This document shows positions 12,091 to 23,206 of a stretch of DNA of 64,000 nt, in pieces (within the stretch, counting starts at the first letter, position 1; each line of letters begins with the position of its first letter). Position numbers and translations under genes: made by a program. The notes beneath the pieces were generated by a model. It worked only from the letters and a program-made list of their open reading frames with translations, had not been told where the DNA came from and ran no database searches. This stretch comes from Epiperipatus broadwayi (taxonomy: Eukaryota; Onychophora; Udeonychophora; Euonychophora; Peripatidae). Location: positions 1,364,001-1,428,000 of the forward strand of contig JAQFVV010000152.1 of the NCBI GenBank assembly GCA_028023455.1. The letters run 5' to 3'.

Positions 12091-13849
12091 GCATGTTATA
12101 CTAAATTAGACTCATCTTTCCATTTGATTTTACTTTTATATACTCAGAAGAATTTTTTAATCTAGAGCTTATGAAATGTTTTGTTAAAAAGTTCAGCATA
12201 ATTGTCCCCATAAAACAGTGAAATTCACACACTTCAATTTTTTCTTTAATATTAGAAGTTAAAATTAAATAATTTGAATTGGAGTTATAGACACATGTAT
12301 ACATTTTAAATGATATTAAATCTAAGTTAGTTAATTGGAAATATAGAGAGATATACCTTGTTTGAAATTGTTTACATTTCTATGCTTTTCATCATCTTCC
12401 AAAGAAATTTTTCCCAACTATTTTCTTATAAGAAAATTAATACTTAAAAAAAACTATACCTTTGAATTTAAGTTTAATACTAACTGCTTGATTTTGGAAG
12501 AAAAACAACTTTGTAGAGAGAGAGAGAGGGGATTGTAATAAAGCAGACTACTTTCTTATATTTTTATAACCCCTTTTTTACTGATTATTGCTTAGATATC
12601 CATTTCTTTCACCAATCAAAGGTTACTCCCCCAAAGGTCACTTTCAAAAAAGATCAATTCCATCTTCTGCACTGAGATAATTAGCTGAAAATATTCAATA
12701 ACTTTTTCTCTCTTCAAAAATAACAAAAAAATCATTTTGTCTTTTAAATAATATTAATTAAATTGAATAAAAAATATTTTTACACTCTTAAACAAAAATA
12801 ATCATTTAGCAAATAAAATAATTAATAGTGTATTTGTTTTGCTTAACATTCACTGATCCATTTATCAATCAATCATTTAAAATGTGTTTAAATTGGTTAT
12901 CACAGATATTGTAAATTTAAATATTTTACAGTAAAACATAGTATTTGGTATTTTAATCAAATACATGAGGGGAAAAAGGTTTTAAGATGGCACAAACATA
13001 CATGTGCACACATATATGCTGCACTATAAACACTAAACCAATCTGATCAAAATAGAAGTCTATATGACATGAGTCAAATATACTGTACTATGCTATGCTA
13101 TGGACTGGAATATCAATGAGAAAATGAACCAGAAAATCACCAAACATCAACCACTGCCTTACAAACAAATAAGACATGTCTGGATCAATTCAACATATAC
13201 ACTAACAGTTTTTGTGAAAAGACATCTCTTTTTTATCATTAAATATCGATCAAAGAAAAATACTAAATGTCTTAAAACTTCCAAATAATATCTGCAAGTA
13301 TTTTCTAAACAGGGTTATGGATTATTAATGAAAAATTTTTGAAATTTCAGGTTGTTTCATTTTTTTAGTTAAATGCAATCAGCTGTTACTGATACAGTGC
13401 TATCTACTTAAAATTGTTATTTATATCTATTCAGAAGGTCACAATATATATATATAATATTACAAATCGATGTCTGTATTTCTTCAAAATAATATACGTT
13501 AATTTATAAATAAATATTACAAAATACAGTACTTTGTAGTTTTTGTCAACTAAAACTTTTTAAACGTCAGTTTTACTATAATTCAATGTTAACTTTTCCA
13601 TAATTCCATGATCTTAATGTTTTCTTCTTGCCTATTGATTAAATCTTGCTGGTATTTATATATTAACATCACTTCCTTAATTTTTCTTTTATTATTTCTT
13701 TCAGTTTACAATACTTTTAGGTTACTATAATTAAAATCAAATCCATATATACATGATTTATTATGGTCATAAAAGACAGAAGCTAATAAATTATCATTAT
13801 TTTTATAATTTTGTTTTGTATTTTGAACCATTTTTAATAATAACAAATG

Positions 13850-14910
13850 CTCTTTTGTTATTTTTTCATGCACCTCAATTCACCTATATATCCATTGTCA
13901 CACCTACATGTCCATTTGTAAATGATACAATTTTTATTTGTCAATAAGGTTTTATCTTTTGAACTATTTATTAATTTATTTAATGTAGGTGGTGCATAAA
14001 ATGCAATATCACATTTACCTTTATAAATTTTATAATGAAACTTGCCTGTTGATTTGAAATATATGGTATTGATATCCAAATATTTTTATCAGAAGAATTA
14101 ACATTATTATTATTATTATTTTTATATTTAGAATTAAAATTTTTAATAATATAATAAACATAATCATAATTATATCCAATGCTTAACAATTCATTATAAT
14201 AAATTTCAATATTTTTGGTTTTATCCGATGCATATTTACAAATGTTATCATTTCTAAATAAGAAGGACTTTAAACCTACCATTTTATGTGACTGGTACTT
14301 TTGATTCATATAGAATATATTCTCTTTTTGCTGTTGGCTTAATAGTCATATAGTAATCCAGTTTATCTCTGTTTCTAGTTATCTTGAGATCTAAAAATTA
14401 AACACTCATTGAATTTTCATATGTTTAATCCATTTTAAACCCTTTATATTATTTAATTCATAAACAAATCATTAATAGCATTTAGCTTTCCACAAACAAA
14501 AACATCATCAACATATCGATTGTATAAAGTAATATCTTTCTGATAATATTTCTTTTTCAAAATATTTTCTTCATATGTAGATATCACAAAATTACTTATT
14601 TGGGTGACTGTAGGAAGACCCATTGGTCAGCCATTACTCAATTTATAAAATTCATGCTTAAAAATCGCATAAATATTTTTATCAGTAAAGTTTAATGTTT
14701 CAACAATAAATTTTATTATTTTAACATTAACATTTTTTAACATTTATGCATTATTAATTATTTCAATAGAAGTCATTCTATCAATTAATCTATACATTTC
14801 ATTAACATCAAAGGTACAAATTACATCAATATGTCGTAAAATATTTTCAAATATAAAATTGCATAAAGAAAAAGCACCATTATGATTAATGATAGATTTT
14901 GGGTGTGCAT
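13850..14910 (-). pseudogene. PLE RT/GIY-YIG polyprotein, minus arm
   Basis: Reading the minus strand from about 14,910: HPKSIINHNGAF, then VICTFDVNEMY near 14,825 (RT motif A), SNGxPMGLPTV near 14,630 (motif B, with a stop in place of Trp), NRYVDDVFVCG near 14,515 (motif C), the linker KxxVGLKSFLFRN near 14,280, and IIYKWTCRCDNGYIGE near 13,910, the core of a GIY-YIG nuclease. PLE proteins use the RT to copy the element and the GIY-YIG nuclease to cut the target. Several stops and frameshifts (for example around 14,740 and 14,310) break it. Confidence 0.8.
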
Positions 14911-14984
14911 TTTATTATGAAACATGTAAATTAATTGTGAAAATGTTACAGGAAATTTTTGTTTTTGGTATGTGTACAATACAT

Positions 14985-16275
14985 TTATCATTTGATTTCA
15001 TTGGTAAAATTAATAATGTTATTGATATTTGTGATGTAATTTGTACCTTTGATGTCAGTGAAATGTATGGATCAACTGATAGAATGACTTCTATTGAAGT
15101 AATTAATAATGCAATAAAATTTAAAAAAATGTTAACATTAAAATAGTAAAATTTATTGTTGAAACATTAAACTTTATTGATAAAAATATTTGTGTGATTT
15201 TTAAGCATGAATTTTATAAAATGAGTAATGGCTGGCCAAAGGGACTTTCTACAGTTGCCAAAATATGTAATTTTGTGATATCTACATATGAAGAAAATAT
15301 TTTGAAAAAGGAATATTATCAGAAAGATATTACTTTATAAATCGATATGTTGATGATGTTTTTGTTTGTGGAAAGCTAAATGATATTAATGATTTGTTTA
15401 ATGAATTAAATAATATAAAGGGCTTAAAATGGATTAAAACAGATGAAAATTCAATGAATGTTTAATTTTTAGATCTCAAGATAACTAGAAACAAAGATAA
15501 ACTGGATTACTATATGACTATTAAACCAATAGCAAAAAGAGGATATATTCCATATGAATTCAACGTACCAATGTCACATAAAATGGCAGGTTTAAAGTTT
15601 TTCTTATTTAGAAATCATATCCTTTGTAAATATGCATCGGATAAAACCAAAAATATTGAAATGTATTATAATGAATTGTTAAATGTTGGATATAATTATG
15701 ATTATGTTTATTATATTATTAAAAATTTTAATTCTAAATATAAAAATAATAATAATAATGTTATTTCTTCTGATAAAATTTTTTTTGATATCAATACCAT
15801 ATATTTCGAATCAACAGGCAAGTTTCATTAAGAAAATTTATAAAGCTATATGTGATATTGCATTTTATGCACCACCTATATTAAATAAATTAATAAATAA
15901 TTCAAAAGATAAAATCTTATTGAAAAATAAAAATTGTATCATTTACAAATTGACATGTAGATGTGCAGTGGATATATAGTTGAATCGAGGTGCACATTGG
16001 AAAAAATAACAAAAAAGCCCTTGTTATTATTAAAAAGGGTTCAAAATACAAAACAAAATTATAAAAATAATGATAATTTATTGGCTTCTGTCTTTTATGA
16101 CCATAATAAATCATATATAAGATTTTGATTTTAATTATAATAATGTAAAAATATTGGAAACTGAAAAAAATAATAATAAAAGGCAAATTAAGGAAGTGAT
16201 GTTGATCTATAAATACAAGCAAGATTTAATCAATAGGCAAGCAGCAAATGTTAAGTTCATGGAATTATGGGAATG
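14985..16275 (+). pseudogene. PLE RT/GIY-YIG polyprotein, plus arm
   Basis: The plus arm encodes the same protein as the minus arm: VICTFDVSEMYGSTDRMTS near 15,037 (motif A), MSNGWPKGLSTVAK near 15,220 (motif B), RYVDDVFVCG near 15,345 (motif C), MAGLKFFLFRN near 15,580, and IIYKLTCRC near 15,938 where the GIY motif begins. The YIG half is lost to a stop near 15,978. Stops at 15,146, near 15,340 and near 15,465 and the frameshift near 15,830 make it non-functional. In motif B the usual PMG is PKG here. Confidence 0.8.
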
Positions 16276-16410
16276 CTGACATTTTAAAAGTATTAATTGA
16301 CAAAAACTATAAGGATAGTTGAAAGCGCTCCTATGTGACAGTTATAGATATATTTTTATAAACTTTTAAGTACTGTATTTTCTATCATTTATTTATAAAT
16401 TTACATATAT

Positions 16411-17060
16411 ATATTATAAATACAGTAATCAGATATCTGTAAAGTATAACTTTAAAAAATGTATTCACTTAGTAGTGCTTTTGACTATCTTCATAGTCTT
16501 TGTCAACTAACACTTTGAAAGGCTAACCTTCTCACAATTTTGTGATCTTAACATTTGCTCCCTGCCTGTTGATTAAGTCTTGTTTGTATTTGTATATTAC
16601 CATAGCATTCTTTATTTTATTTTTGTTGTTGTTTTTTTTTTCAATTTGCAATATGTTTACATTATTATAATTGAAGTTAAACCATAAATACACAACTTAT
16701 TATGGTCATAGAAAAGGAATGCTGAAAAAACAATGACCATAATAAGTCGTGTATTTATGGTTTTAATTTTAATTATAATAACATAAAAATATTGCAAATT
16801 GAAAAAAATACCAAAAAAGGAAAATAAAGGAAGATATGCTAATCAACATGCAGGAAGCAAATGTTAAGATCATAGAATTGTGGGAAGATTAGCCTTTCAA
16901 AGTGTTAGTTGACAAAGACTTTGAGGATAGTCGAAAGTGTTCCTAAGTGGATAAAATTTTTAAAGTTATAGTTTACATATATCTTATTACTGTATTTATA
17001 AGTATTCAATTGTAACATTACATATATTGATTTGAAGAAATATAAACGTCGAATTATAAT
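16411..17060. mobile_element. Palindrome of two PLE 3'-end fragments
   Basis: A minus-oriented PLE 3' fragment (16,411-16,710) and a plus-oriented one (16,735-17,060) meet at a short spacer near 16,710-16,735. Both arms hold the end of the endonuclease region (AATAAGT-GTATTTATGGTTTTAA), the TTGACAAAGACT hairpin motif and the PLE tail. Each arm is 5'-truncated at about the same point, as in the two longer PLE pairs. Confidence 0.8.
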
Positions 17061-17079
17061 ATTATTATTTATATATAAT

Positions 17080-18165
17080 AAAAAGTCAGATGTCACATGA
17101 CTTATATATAGCTTGCACTTACAAATATGTAAAATTAAGAGCATGCTAATGAGCTCTAAACAAGCTTTTTTTATGATAAATGCTACTACAAGAGAAGGCA
17201 TTCAAATCATTTTTATCTTGGATTGTCCCCATTCCCAGACTGGCTTCAACCTATGGGTCTCTTCAGTGAGGAGATGGGACATTAGATTCAAAAAACCAAC
17301 TCAAGCTAAGTATTTATTTAAAATTTAATTGTCAAGAAGAAGATCTGAAACTTTTAGACATCAACATGTCTTTAAAATCAGCTCTCCAACTGAAAAAATC
17401 ATATGGGCCTGAACTTAATTTAGATGCTCCATATATTAGTAGGCTTTAGCCATTCAATTTAGCCAAAGCCCCAACAACAAAATAATAATAGTAATAATAA
17501 AAAGTCAGATGTCACATGACTTATATATAGCTGGCACTTACAGATATGTAAAATTAAGAGCATGCTAATGAGCTCTAAACAAGCTTTTTTTTTAATTTTT
17601 TTTTTTATTGCTTTTATTTTTTTTATGATAAATGCTACTACAATAGAAGGCATTCAAATCATTTTATCTTGGATTTTCCCCATCCCCAGACCAGCTTTTT
17701 TATACTTTTTTTTTGTTTAGAGCTCATTAGCATGCTCTTAATTTTACATATTTGTAAGTGCAAGCTATATATAAGTCATGTGACATCTGACTTTTTATTA
17801 TTACTATTATTATTTTGCTGTTGGGGCTTTGGCTAAATTAAATGGCTAAGCCTACTAATATATGAAGTATCTGAATTAAGTTCAGGCCCATATGATTTTT
17901 TCAGTCGGAGAGCTGACTTTAAAGACATGTAGATGCCTAAAAGTTTCAGGTCTTCTTCTTGACAATTAAATTTTAGATAAATGCTTAGCTTGACTTGGTT
18001 TTTTGAATCTAATGTCCCAACTCCTCACTGAAGAGACCCATAGGTCGAAATCAGTCTGGGGATGGGGACAATCCAAGATAAAAATGATTTGAATGCCTTC
18101 TCTTGTAGTAGTATTTATCATAAAAAAAGCTTGTTTAGAGCTCATTAGCATGCTCTGAATTTTAT
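17080..18165. repeat. Large imperfect palindrome of an unrecognised repeat
   Basis: A 400-bp unit (17,080-17,480) is followed by the first 110-200 bp of a second direct copy (17,498-17,695); then the same order appears inverted, partial at 17,712-17,800 and nearly complete at 17,801-18,165. Landmarks include GTCAGATGTCACATGAC, AGAGCATGCTAATGAGCTC and GGGTCTCTTCAGTGAGGAG. Two frames of 60-70 codons in the two arms encode related peptides, but the differences are mostly amino-acid changing, so I do not call them genes. The unit resembles no family that I know. Confidence 0.75.
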
Positions 18166-18179
18166 ATATATATATATAT

Positions 18180-18365
18180 ATATTAAAAATAAATGTCTGT
18201 ATTTCTTCAAAATAATATACGTAAATTTATAAATAAATATTAGAAAATACAGTACTTAAAAGTTTATAAAAATATATCTATAACTAACACTTAGAAGCGC
18301 TTTCAACTATCCTTGTAGTTTTTGTCAACTAAAACTTTTTAAATGTCAGCTTTCCCATAATTCCA
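18180..18365 (-). mobile_element. PLE 3' tail fragment, minus strand
   Basis: It is the reverse complement of the tail seen at 16,290-16,410: TTGAAGAAATACAGACATT end at the left, then AGTACTGTATTTTC, the TTGACAAAAACT hairpin motif near 18,308-18,340, and GCTGACATTT at the right end. TA dinucleotide runs bound both sides (18,163-18,182 and 18,368-18,396). Confidence 0.75.
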
Positions 18366-18384
<19 letters not shown>

Positions 18385-18399
<15 letters not shown>

Positions 18400-18860
18400 C
18401 TTGAACTTAGACTTTCAAATCCCCTACAGTAACCAATCCATCTTATACAACTGATATATATGACCACATACATGTGGAAAAGATAAATGATCTCCAACAT
18501 AATATTTTGTGCTTAATCAGCACTCATCAATTGGTCCAGATTATCAGTGCCTACACATATATACAATCAGTGCTCACTTTATATTAAGATAGTGAATCTT
18601 CAAACTTTAATAGACAAGCATCAATATTTTCCACTTTTCAACTCTTCAGTCATCTATGTGAAATGCAGGAATGAAATGTTCAAATCCCTTGTTGATGCCA
18701 ATGGTCAATCTGACTCCTTACACACATGACCTTAATATATTTTTCATATGTATGCAGTCATGAGTATCAGTTGTATGATATGGATTAGTTAGCTGTAGGG
18801 AGCTTGAAAGTTTGGGTTCAAGTTCTTCATAATTACATTAAGTTTAGTATAAATAATATA
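18385..18860. repeat. Dispersed fold-back repeat, family F, copy 1
   Basis: Left arm 18,395-18,500 and right arm 18,745-18,850 are inverted copies of a module also met at 21,870, 26,680, 27,140, 27,600, 30,513 and 30,690. In its plus orientation the module reads ATGTATCAGTTGTATGA, then TAGCTGTAGGGAGCTTGAAAG, then GGGTTCAAATCCC, spacing that recalls the A and B boxes of a tRNA-type promoter. A non-repeated-looking middle (18,520-18,740) also recurs in family F copy 2, so it belongs to the element. The 60-codon frame at 18,547 lies in it and is not a gene. Confidence 0.7.
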
Positions 18861-20050
18861 CATGTATGTAAATATTACATATTCAGCCTGTATTCTGCCC
18901 ATCCCTCTTCTATATAATTAAATTGAACATATTAACATCCTATATGTGATGGGCCAGATTGTCTTAAAGTCAACATGGATATGACAATAATATTACCATC
19001 AATAAGTGCTTTGAGTTAGGTTTCTCATGATATGAATGGCTAAAACGTTGGAGAGTGGAGAACATTGAAGCATGTTCAATAAAGTTTGAAGAATTATAAA
19101 CTGTGCACTGATTGTGTATGTATGTATATATATATATTGAAACAGACAGATCGAAGGATCGATCTTAGTTTCATAGTTTTCATTTTGAAGTACGGTAATT
19201 CTAAATCACTATTTACCCGCAATGAGGCTTTTTCTATTCCAGGCCACATAAATTTTAAGTTAGTTATTTTATGCTTTGTTTAAAAGAATTTAATGTAAAT
19301 ATTACAAGTATAAATATTACAAATCATGATAAATAATATTCGTGTGTGTGGTTTGTAGGTTTATATTTGCTCAATTTAAAAGTTTCATTGCGTGTATATT
19401 TTTTTTTAATTTTAAATCTTTCAAAATTATACAAAGTCATTTAAAAATGCTGATCAAAAGTCACATTCCTTTGATCGGTATTTTTAGTCAAATCTTACAT
19501 GTACAAAATGTATAGAATAATTAGTTTGTACTTTGAAAGTTAAGATAATGAATTTCAATTTTGTATTCACGAATTCCTATGTAATTATTTAGTTTGTCAA
19601 CTTAGAATCATGTATTGAATTTAGAAATAAATGTAAATCAAACAATGGAAATGAGACATGTAGGACTCTTATCAAGAAAGGCGAATGCAATTGTATAGTC
19701 AAAATTAGATATTGCTGGAGGCCAGAAAATCAAAGGAGGCAGGGTTATGAACAAAAACTATGCAGAGTGATCAACCGTGGCCATAGTCTTATGTTATAAT
19801 ATACTGGAGGGCTACTTTTTGGACTGTGCTGTGCGTAGACCGTCACAGGACAGCAAAGTAGTTGTTCCAGAGAAATCATCTCAACTGTGATTAAGAAGTT
19901 GCCCAGTAAATTGCAATAATGTTGGGCTAAGTCCAAGAAGCTGATCCCTGTTCTGCCGATTTAAATCTTTCGAGCCGCTGATCTATAATGTTTCCTGTGC
20001 TTCCAGTTTTCTCAATTCCAACCTTTAAATTAATCATGTCATTCTAAGGA
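18861..20050. other. Mostly unrecognised AT-rich DNA, family F extension at the left
   Basis: From 18,885 to about 19,140 the sequence matches the extension of family F seen at 27,300-27,560 (CTGTATTCTGCCCATCCC). From 19,300 onward nothing repeats within this window. A GC-richer patch at 19,680-20,000 has no recognisable coding pattern. Confidence 0.5.
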
Positions 20051-20057
20051 ATCCAAA

Positions 20058-20123
20058 ATGCGCGCCTACGTTCTGCATAAACATTACCGCAAGGAGAAAA
20101 GCCGGACGAAGAAAGAATGGTAA
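20058..20123 (+). CDS. Possible short ORF or first coding exon, CpG-rich
   Basis: An ATG in good context (CCAAAATG) opens 21 codons, MRAYVLHKHYRKEKSRTKKEW, rich in Arg and Lys, ending in TAA at 20,121. The same TAA lies inside GTAACC, so splicing after GAATG could instead continue the frame into a later exon that I cannot see. The 60-bp segment holds several CpGs and many C/G third positions, strikingly unlike its surroundings, which is why I list it. I do not recognise the peptide. It could also be a chance frame in a small CpG-rich control region. Confidence 0.2.
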   Translation: MRAYVLHKHYRKEKSRTKKEW

Positions 20124-21599
20124 CCCTTGTTACATGAACTTTTTAACTTTCCTCTAAGCTTAATAATTTTATTATTTAATCTGTTATGAATTAATCTAAG
20201 TAATTACATGTAAATTTCTTGTTTTCCTTCGTTAAAATGTTACACTAAAGCCTGTCAGTAAATTTCTTCTCTAATATTCTGTGCTCTAGTCTTTAGATGA
20301 TAATTTACTAATATTTTGTGCCTAATAGTAATTCATTAGTGAATATACTTATATTTTTATTATTACTTACATTTACAAACAAAGCGATGCCAATAATAAT
20401 ATTTTTCAACTCTAGTTAAGGCCATTAAAGTTTATTTCATAGTATTATTATTATATTCATTTTAAAAGTAATTTTCTTTTATTGAACTAAAAATTGGTTC
20501 GTTTATGTTGAGTTGAGAAATATTCAAATACCTGTATTGTTCCTTTTATTTTGTCAAAATGATATTTTAATCTTTGCTCCAAATAACAAATATAAAATAA
20601 AGCCTAACTTTTTATTATATTATTTTTTATATATGAACGGAGTAATAATATAAAGTGAATATTTTTGTTACTATTATTACCACCTTCCGAACAACCTGGG
20701 GAGTTATGGGTTTCAGAGTGAAATTAATTAATCGTTACTTTTGTGATCTTTTGATTTCGCCATGTTTTATTTTGAATAGTCATATCAGATTGTTGCGTAG
20801 AAAATGTTACGGAGAGATAATCAAGGTTTTATATAGTTTCGCTTTAAGTCCACTTCTGATCACTCTTCCTCGATGTTACTGTGGCAGTGCCTTTTCCTTC
20901 GCCTAAATTGGCATCTCGTTTTACTAGCAATTGGAAAGAAAGAAATTCTTGTCCAGATAATCTCTTGGATCACCGGGGTTCGAAAATGATCCCGGCTGGT
21001 TGTAGTGTCCCGGATCTACTTGGGGGCATTAAGACTTGTCAAAGTACAAGCTGCCTGGTCTTCCGTCAATGCACCGCAAGTTATTATTGTAGTATATCTT
21101 AAGCTCTGCCACCATCAGTATATCATTATTATATTATATTCTTATATAAAGCCTCTTCCAATTATCCATATACGTAATGGTTTGAATCTATTAAAATCAA
21201 ACAACTTAATATAAAATAGGAATTAAATATTTTAAATGCTCAAATTACTCTGATTCTTATATCAACTCGTACGACCATTTAAAACATATAAATATTGGCA
21301 TGCGTTTTGTTTATCAGTCTAAAATGATTATTAAGGACTAGTAGCAAATTATTATAAATATATGTATGAAAATTTTACCGTATCTGTACATGGTATTCAA
21401 TGATTTCAATAATTATTAAAAATTTATCTAATCTATTTTTGTCTCTCTTGTCTTATTACTTCCGAAATCTAGTTAATCACCTGCTGTCTGTATCGACAAC
21501 TTAAATATATATTGAATTATTAACCGTACCAATATCTCGAATATAAGATATATATGAATAACTGATTGTAGGGTAATTTAGTCTGTGTTTTCCGATGAG
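20124..21599. other. Low-repeat stretch, GC-richer patch at 20,690-21,100, no gene proven
   Basis: This is the least repetitive part of the window. The patch at 20,860-21,090 has CpGs and a 73-codon frame (from 20,881) containing LLDHRGSKMIPAGC, but no motif that I know, and the frame ends in low-complexity sequence. No splice signals could be tied to it with confidence. Confidence 0.4.
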
Positions 21600-21764
21600 C
21601 TAGAAAAGGGAAAACCACGTACCGTTGGTGCGTTGTTCATCGGTTGGTCATGCCAGAGGTTTGGGTTTGAATTTGGTTTGCATTTTGGAATTTATTTCTA
21701 GACGTGGACTGGGTTCGAATTCAGATTACTGTGTGTGATTAAGCATGGTGATTTTACCGGTACA

Positions 21765-21770
<6 letters not shown>
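21600..21770 (+). mobile_element. tRNA-derived SINE-like fragment
   Basis: The segment GTTGGTGCGTTG...GGTTGGTCATGCCAGAGG followed by GGGTTTGAATTTGG resembles the D-arm to T-arm part of a tRNA, as found at the head of tRNA-derived SINEs; a second TGGGTTCGAATTC lies near 21,709. The A-box half is weak and no 3' tail or target duplication was found. Confidence 0.35.
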
Positions 21771-21797
<27 letters not shown>

Positions 21798-22000
21798 AGT
21801 GGGACATGGTGATCTGAATTAAGTGATTAGTACTGCTTTAGCACAAACTACCTATATTGAATAATATTTATTTTTTTACATGTATATGGTCACATGTATC
21901 AGTTGTATAAGATCTACTACTTAGCTGTAGGGAGCTTGAAAGTCTGAGTTTCAAGTCTATTATAATTACATTAAGTTTAGAACAGAAAATATACACATAT
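21771..22000 (+). repeat. (TA)n(TG)n and family F half copy
   Basis: A (TA)n(TG)n run at 21,766-21,798 leads into the right-arm module of family F (GTCACATGTATCAGTTGTAT, TAGCTGTAGGGAGCTTGAAAG, near 21,888-21,955). The opposite arm is absent here. Confidence 0.65.
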
Positions 22001-22122
22001 TTATATATAGCAAACTATTATAAATAAGCCTTAAATCCACAGAAGTACTTTCAGTTAATTTCTTAAACCTGCCTCAACTGCCATTAAGTTAAAAAAAAAA
22101 CACAAAGCACAAGCAAACATCA

Positions 22123-23206
22123 TCAATTCAAATTCCACAAATCTCGTATTTTATTGTTAGCAGCTTGTCTATTTATTAAATGCATTTTATTCCTATTTAT
22201 AAAAATTATCTCCTTAATTTTTCTTTTATTATGGTTTCTCTCTTCATGGAGCATTTTCACATTTTCAAAATCAAATTTAAATTTATATTTACATGTTTTT
22301 TCATGATCAAAGAAAACTGAAGGAGTCATTAAATCACCATTATTTTTAGTTTTTACATGCTTATATGACAATTCATGCTCCCTCAATCTCTTTTCAATAT
22401 TGTACCTAGATTTACCTATATATGATAGCATAAAATCACAAAAAATTTGATATATGACATTACTTTTCTGCTTGATAGGTATGACATCCTTAGAATTATT
22501 GACTAATTTATTAATATTGTTTGGAACGTAGAATGAAACATTAAACACATTCTTATATATATACTTAAAAAATTTCACTTGTGGATTTGAAATAAATGAA
22601 ATAGATATCCATTGTTTACTATTAATCTTCATTTTCTTTAAATCATTATAACCTTTTTTTAAATGAACATAAAGTATTGCTTATTTATTCAATTTTATAA
22701 CCAACATCAACCAATTTCTTGGCAAATATATCAATATTTTTCAGTTTATCACTTTGGTAATGACATAATTTTCATTCTGAAACAAAAAAGATCTAAAACT
22801 TGCCATCTTATGCATCATTGGTACTTTTGATTTACAATTTATATATCCCCTTTTTACAGTGGCTTAATTATTAATTTATAATTTAATATACTGTTATCTC
22901 TTGTAATAATTAAATTTAAATATTTAATATTTTTGTCCTGTTCCTTTTCAATAGTCCATTTCAAACCATTCAATTTATTTAATTTCTCTACAAGCAAATT
23001 TATAGTATTAGTATTTCCACAAACAAGAACATCATCCACATATCTTTTGTAAATTTTAATATCTCCAAAAGTACACATATTTAAAATACTACTCTCATGT
23101 GTAGATAAAACAAAATTGCAAACTTGTGCAACTACAGGCAGACCCATAGACCAACCTTTAGACATTTTATAATATTGACCTTCAAAAGATGCAACAATGT
23201 TATCAT
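22123..23206 (-). pseudogene. PLE RT/GIY-YIG polyprotein, minus arm of pair 2
   Basis: From 23,206 downward the product reads NDNIVASFEGQYYKMSKGWSMGLPVVAQ (motif B), KIYKRYVDDVLVCG near 23,055 (motif C with both Asp), and LNLIITRDNS near 22,925. After a break near 22,700-22,850 the 169-codon frame at 22,632-22,123 holds the endonuclease: VIYQIFCD...YIGKSRYNIEKRLREHE near 22,460-22,365, the textbook GIY-YIG-R-EH signature with the catalytic Arg, then FFDHEKTCKYKF, and INRQAANNKIRDLW at the end. The RT N-terminal half (motif A) is missing through truncation. Confidence 0.85.

Larger units (their letters stand above)
10691..13439. other. AT-rich stretch, possible LINE 5' leader, no gene seen
   Basis: No coding similarity was recognised on either strand. 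The part nearest 10.7 kb may include the 5' leader of the CR1-like LINE. It contains a 48-bp tandem duplication (11,414-11,511) and a purine-rich microsatellite (11,957-12,090). The 62-codon frame at 13,100 has no recognisable motif. Confidence 0.5.
13440..16410. mobile_element. Penelope-like element pair, head-to-head inverted
   Basis: Two 5'-truncated copies of one PLE face each other. The minus arm runs from about 14,910 down to 13,440 and the plus arm from about 14,985 up to 16,410. Both include the RT palm, linker, GIY-YIG endonuclease and 3' tail, and are alike enough to align by eye over more than 1 kb, forming a large imperfect palindrome. Inverted and partial tandem copies are known behaviour of PLEs. 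The outer ends share the TTGAAGAAATACAGACATC-type tail followed by TA-rich DNA. Neither arm is intact. Confidence 0.85.

Noticed and set aside
11843-12094. Pro/Ser/Tyr/His homopolymer protein on the minus strand
   Set aside because: Product of the (AAT)(AAG)(GGA) microsatellite.
17113-18151. Two related 61-71-codon frames in the arms of the palindrome as a conserved gene
   Set aside because: Both arms derive from one repeat; the differences are mostly amino-acid changing and there is no motif, so there is no sign of selection for protein.
20881-21102. 73-codon frame in a GC-richer patch as an exon
   Set aside because: No recognisable domain, no paired splice sites, and the end runs into low-complexity sequence; kept only as a compositional note.
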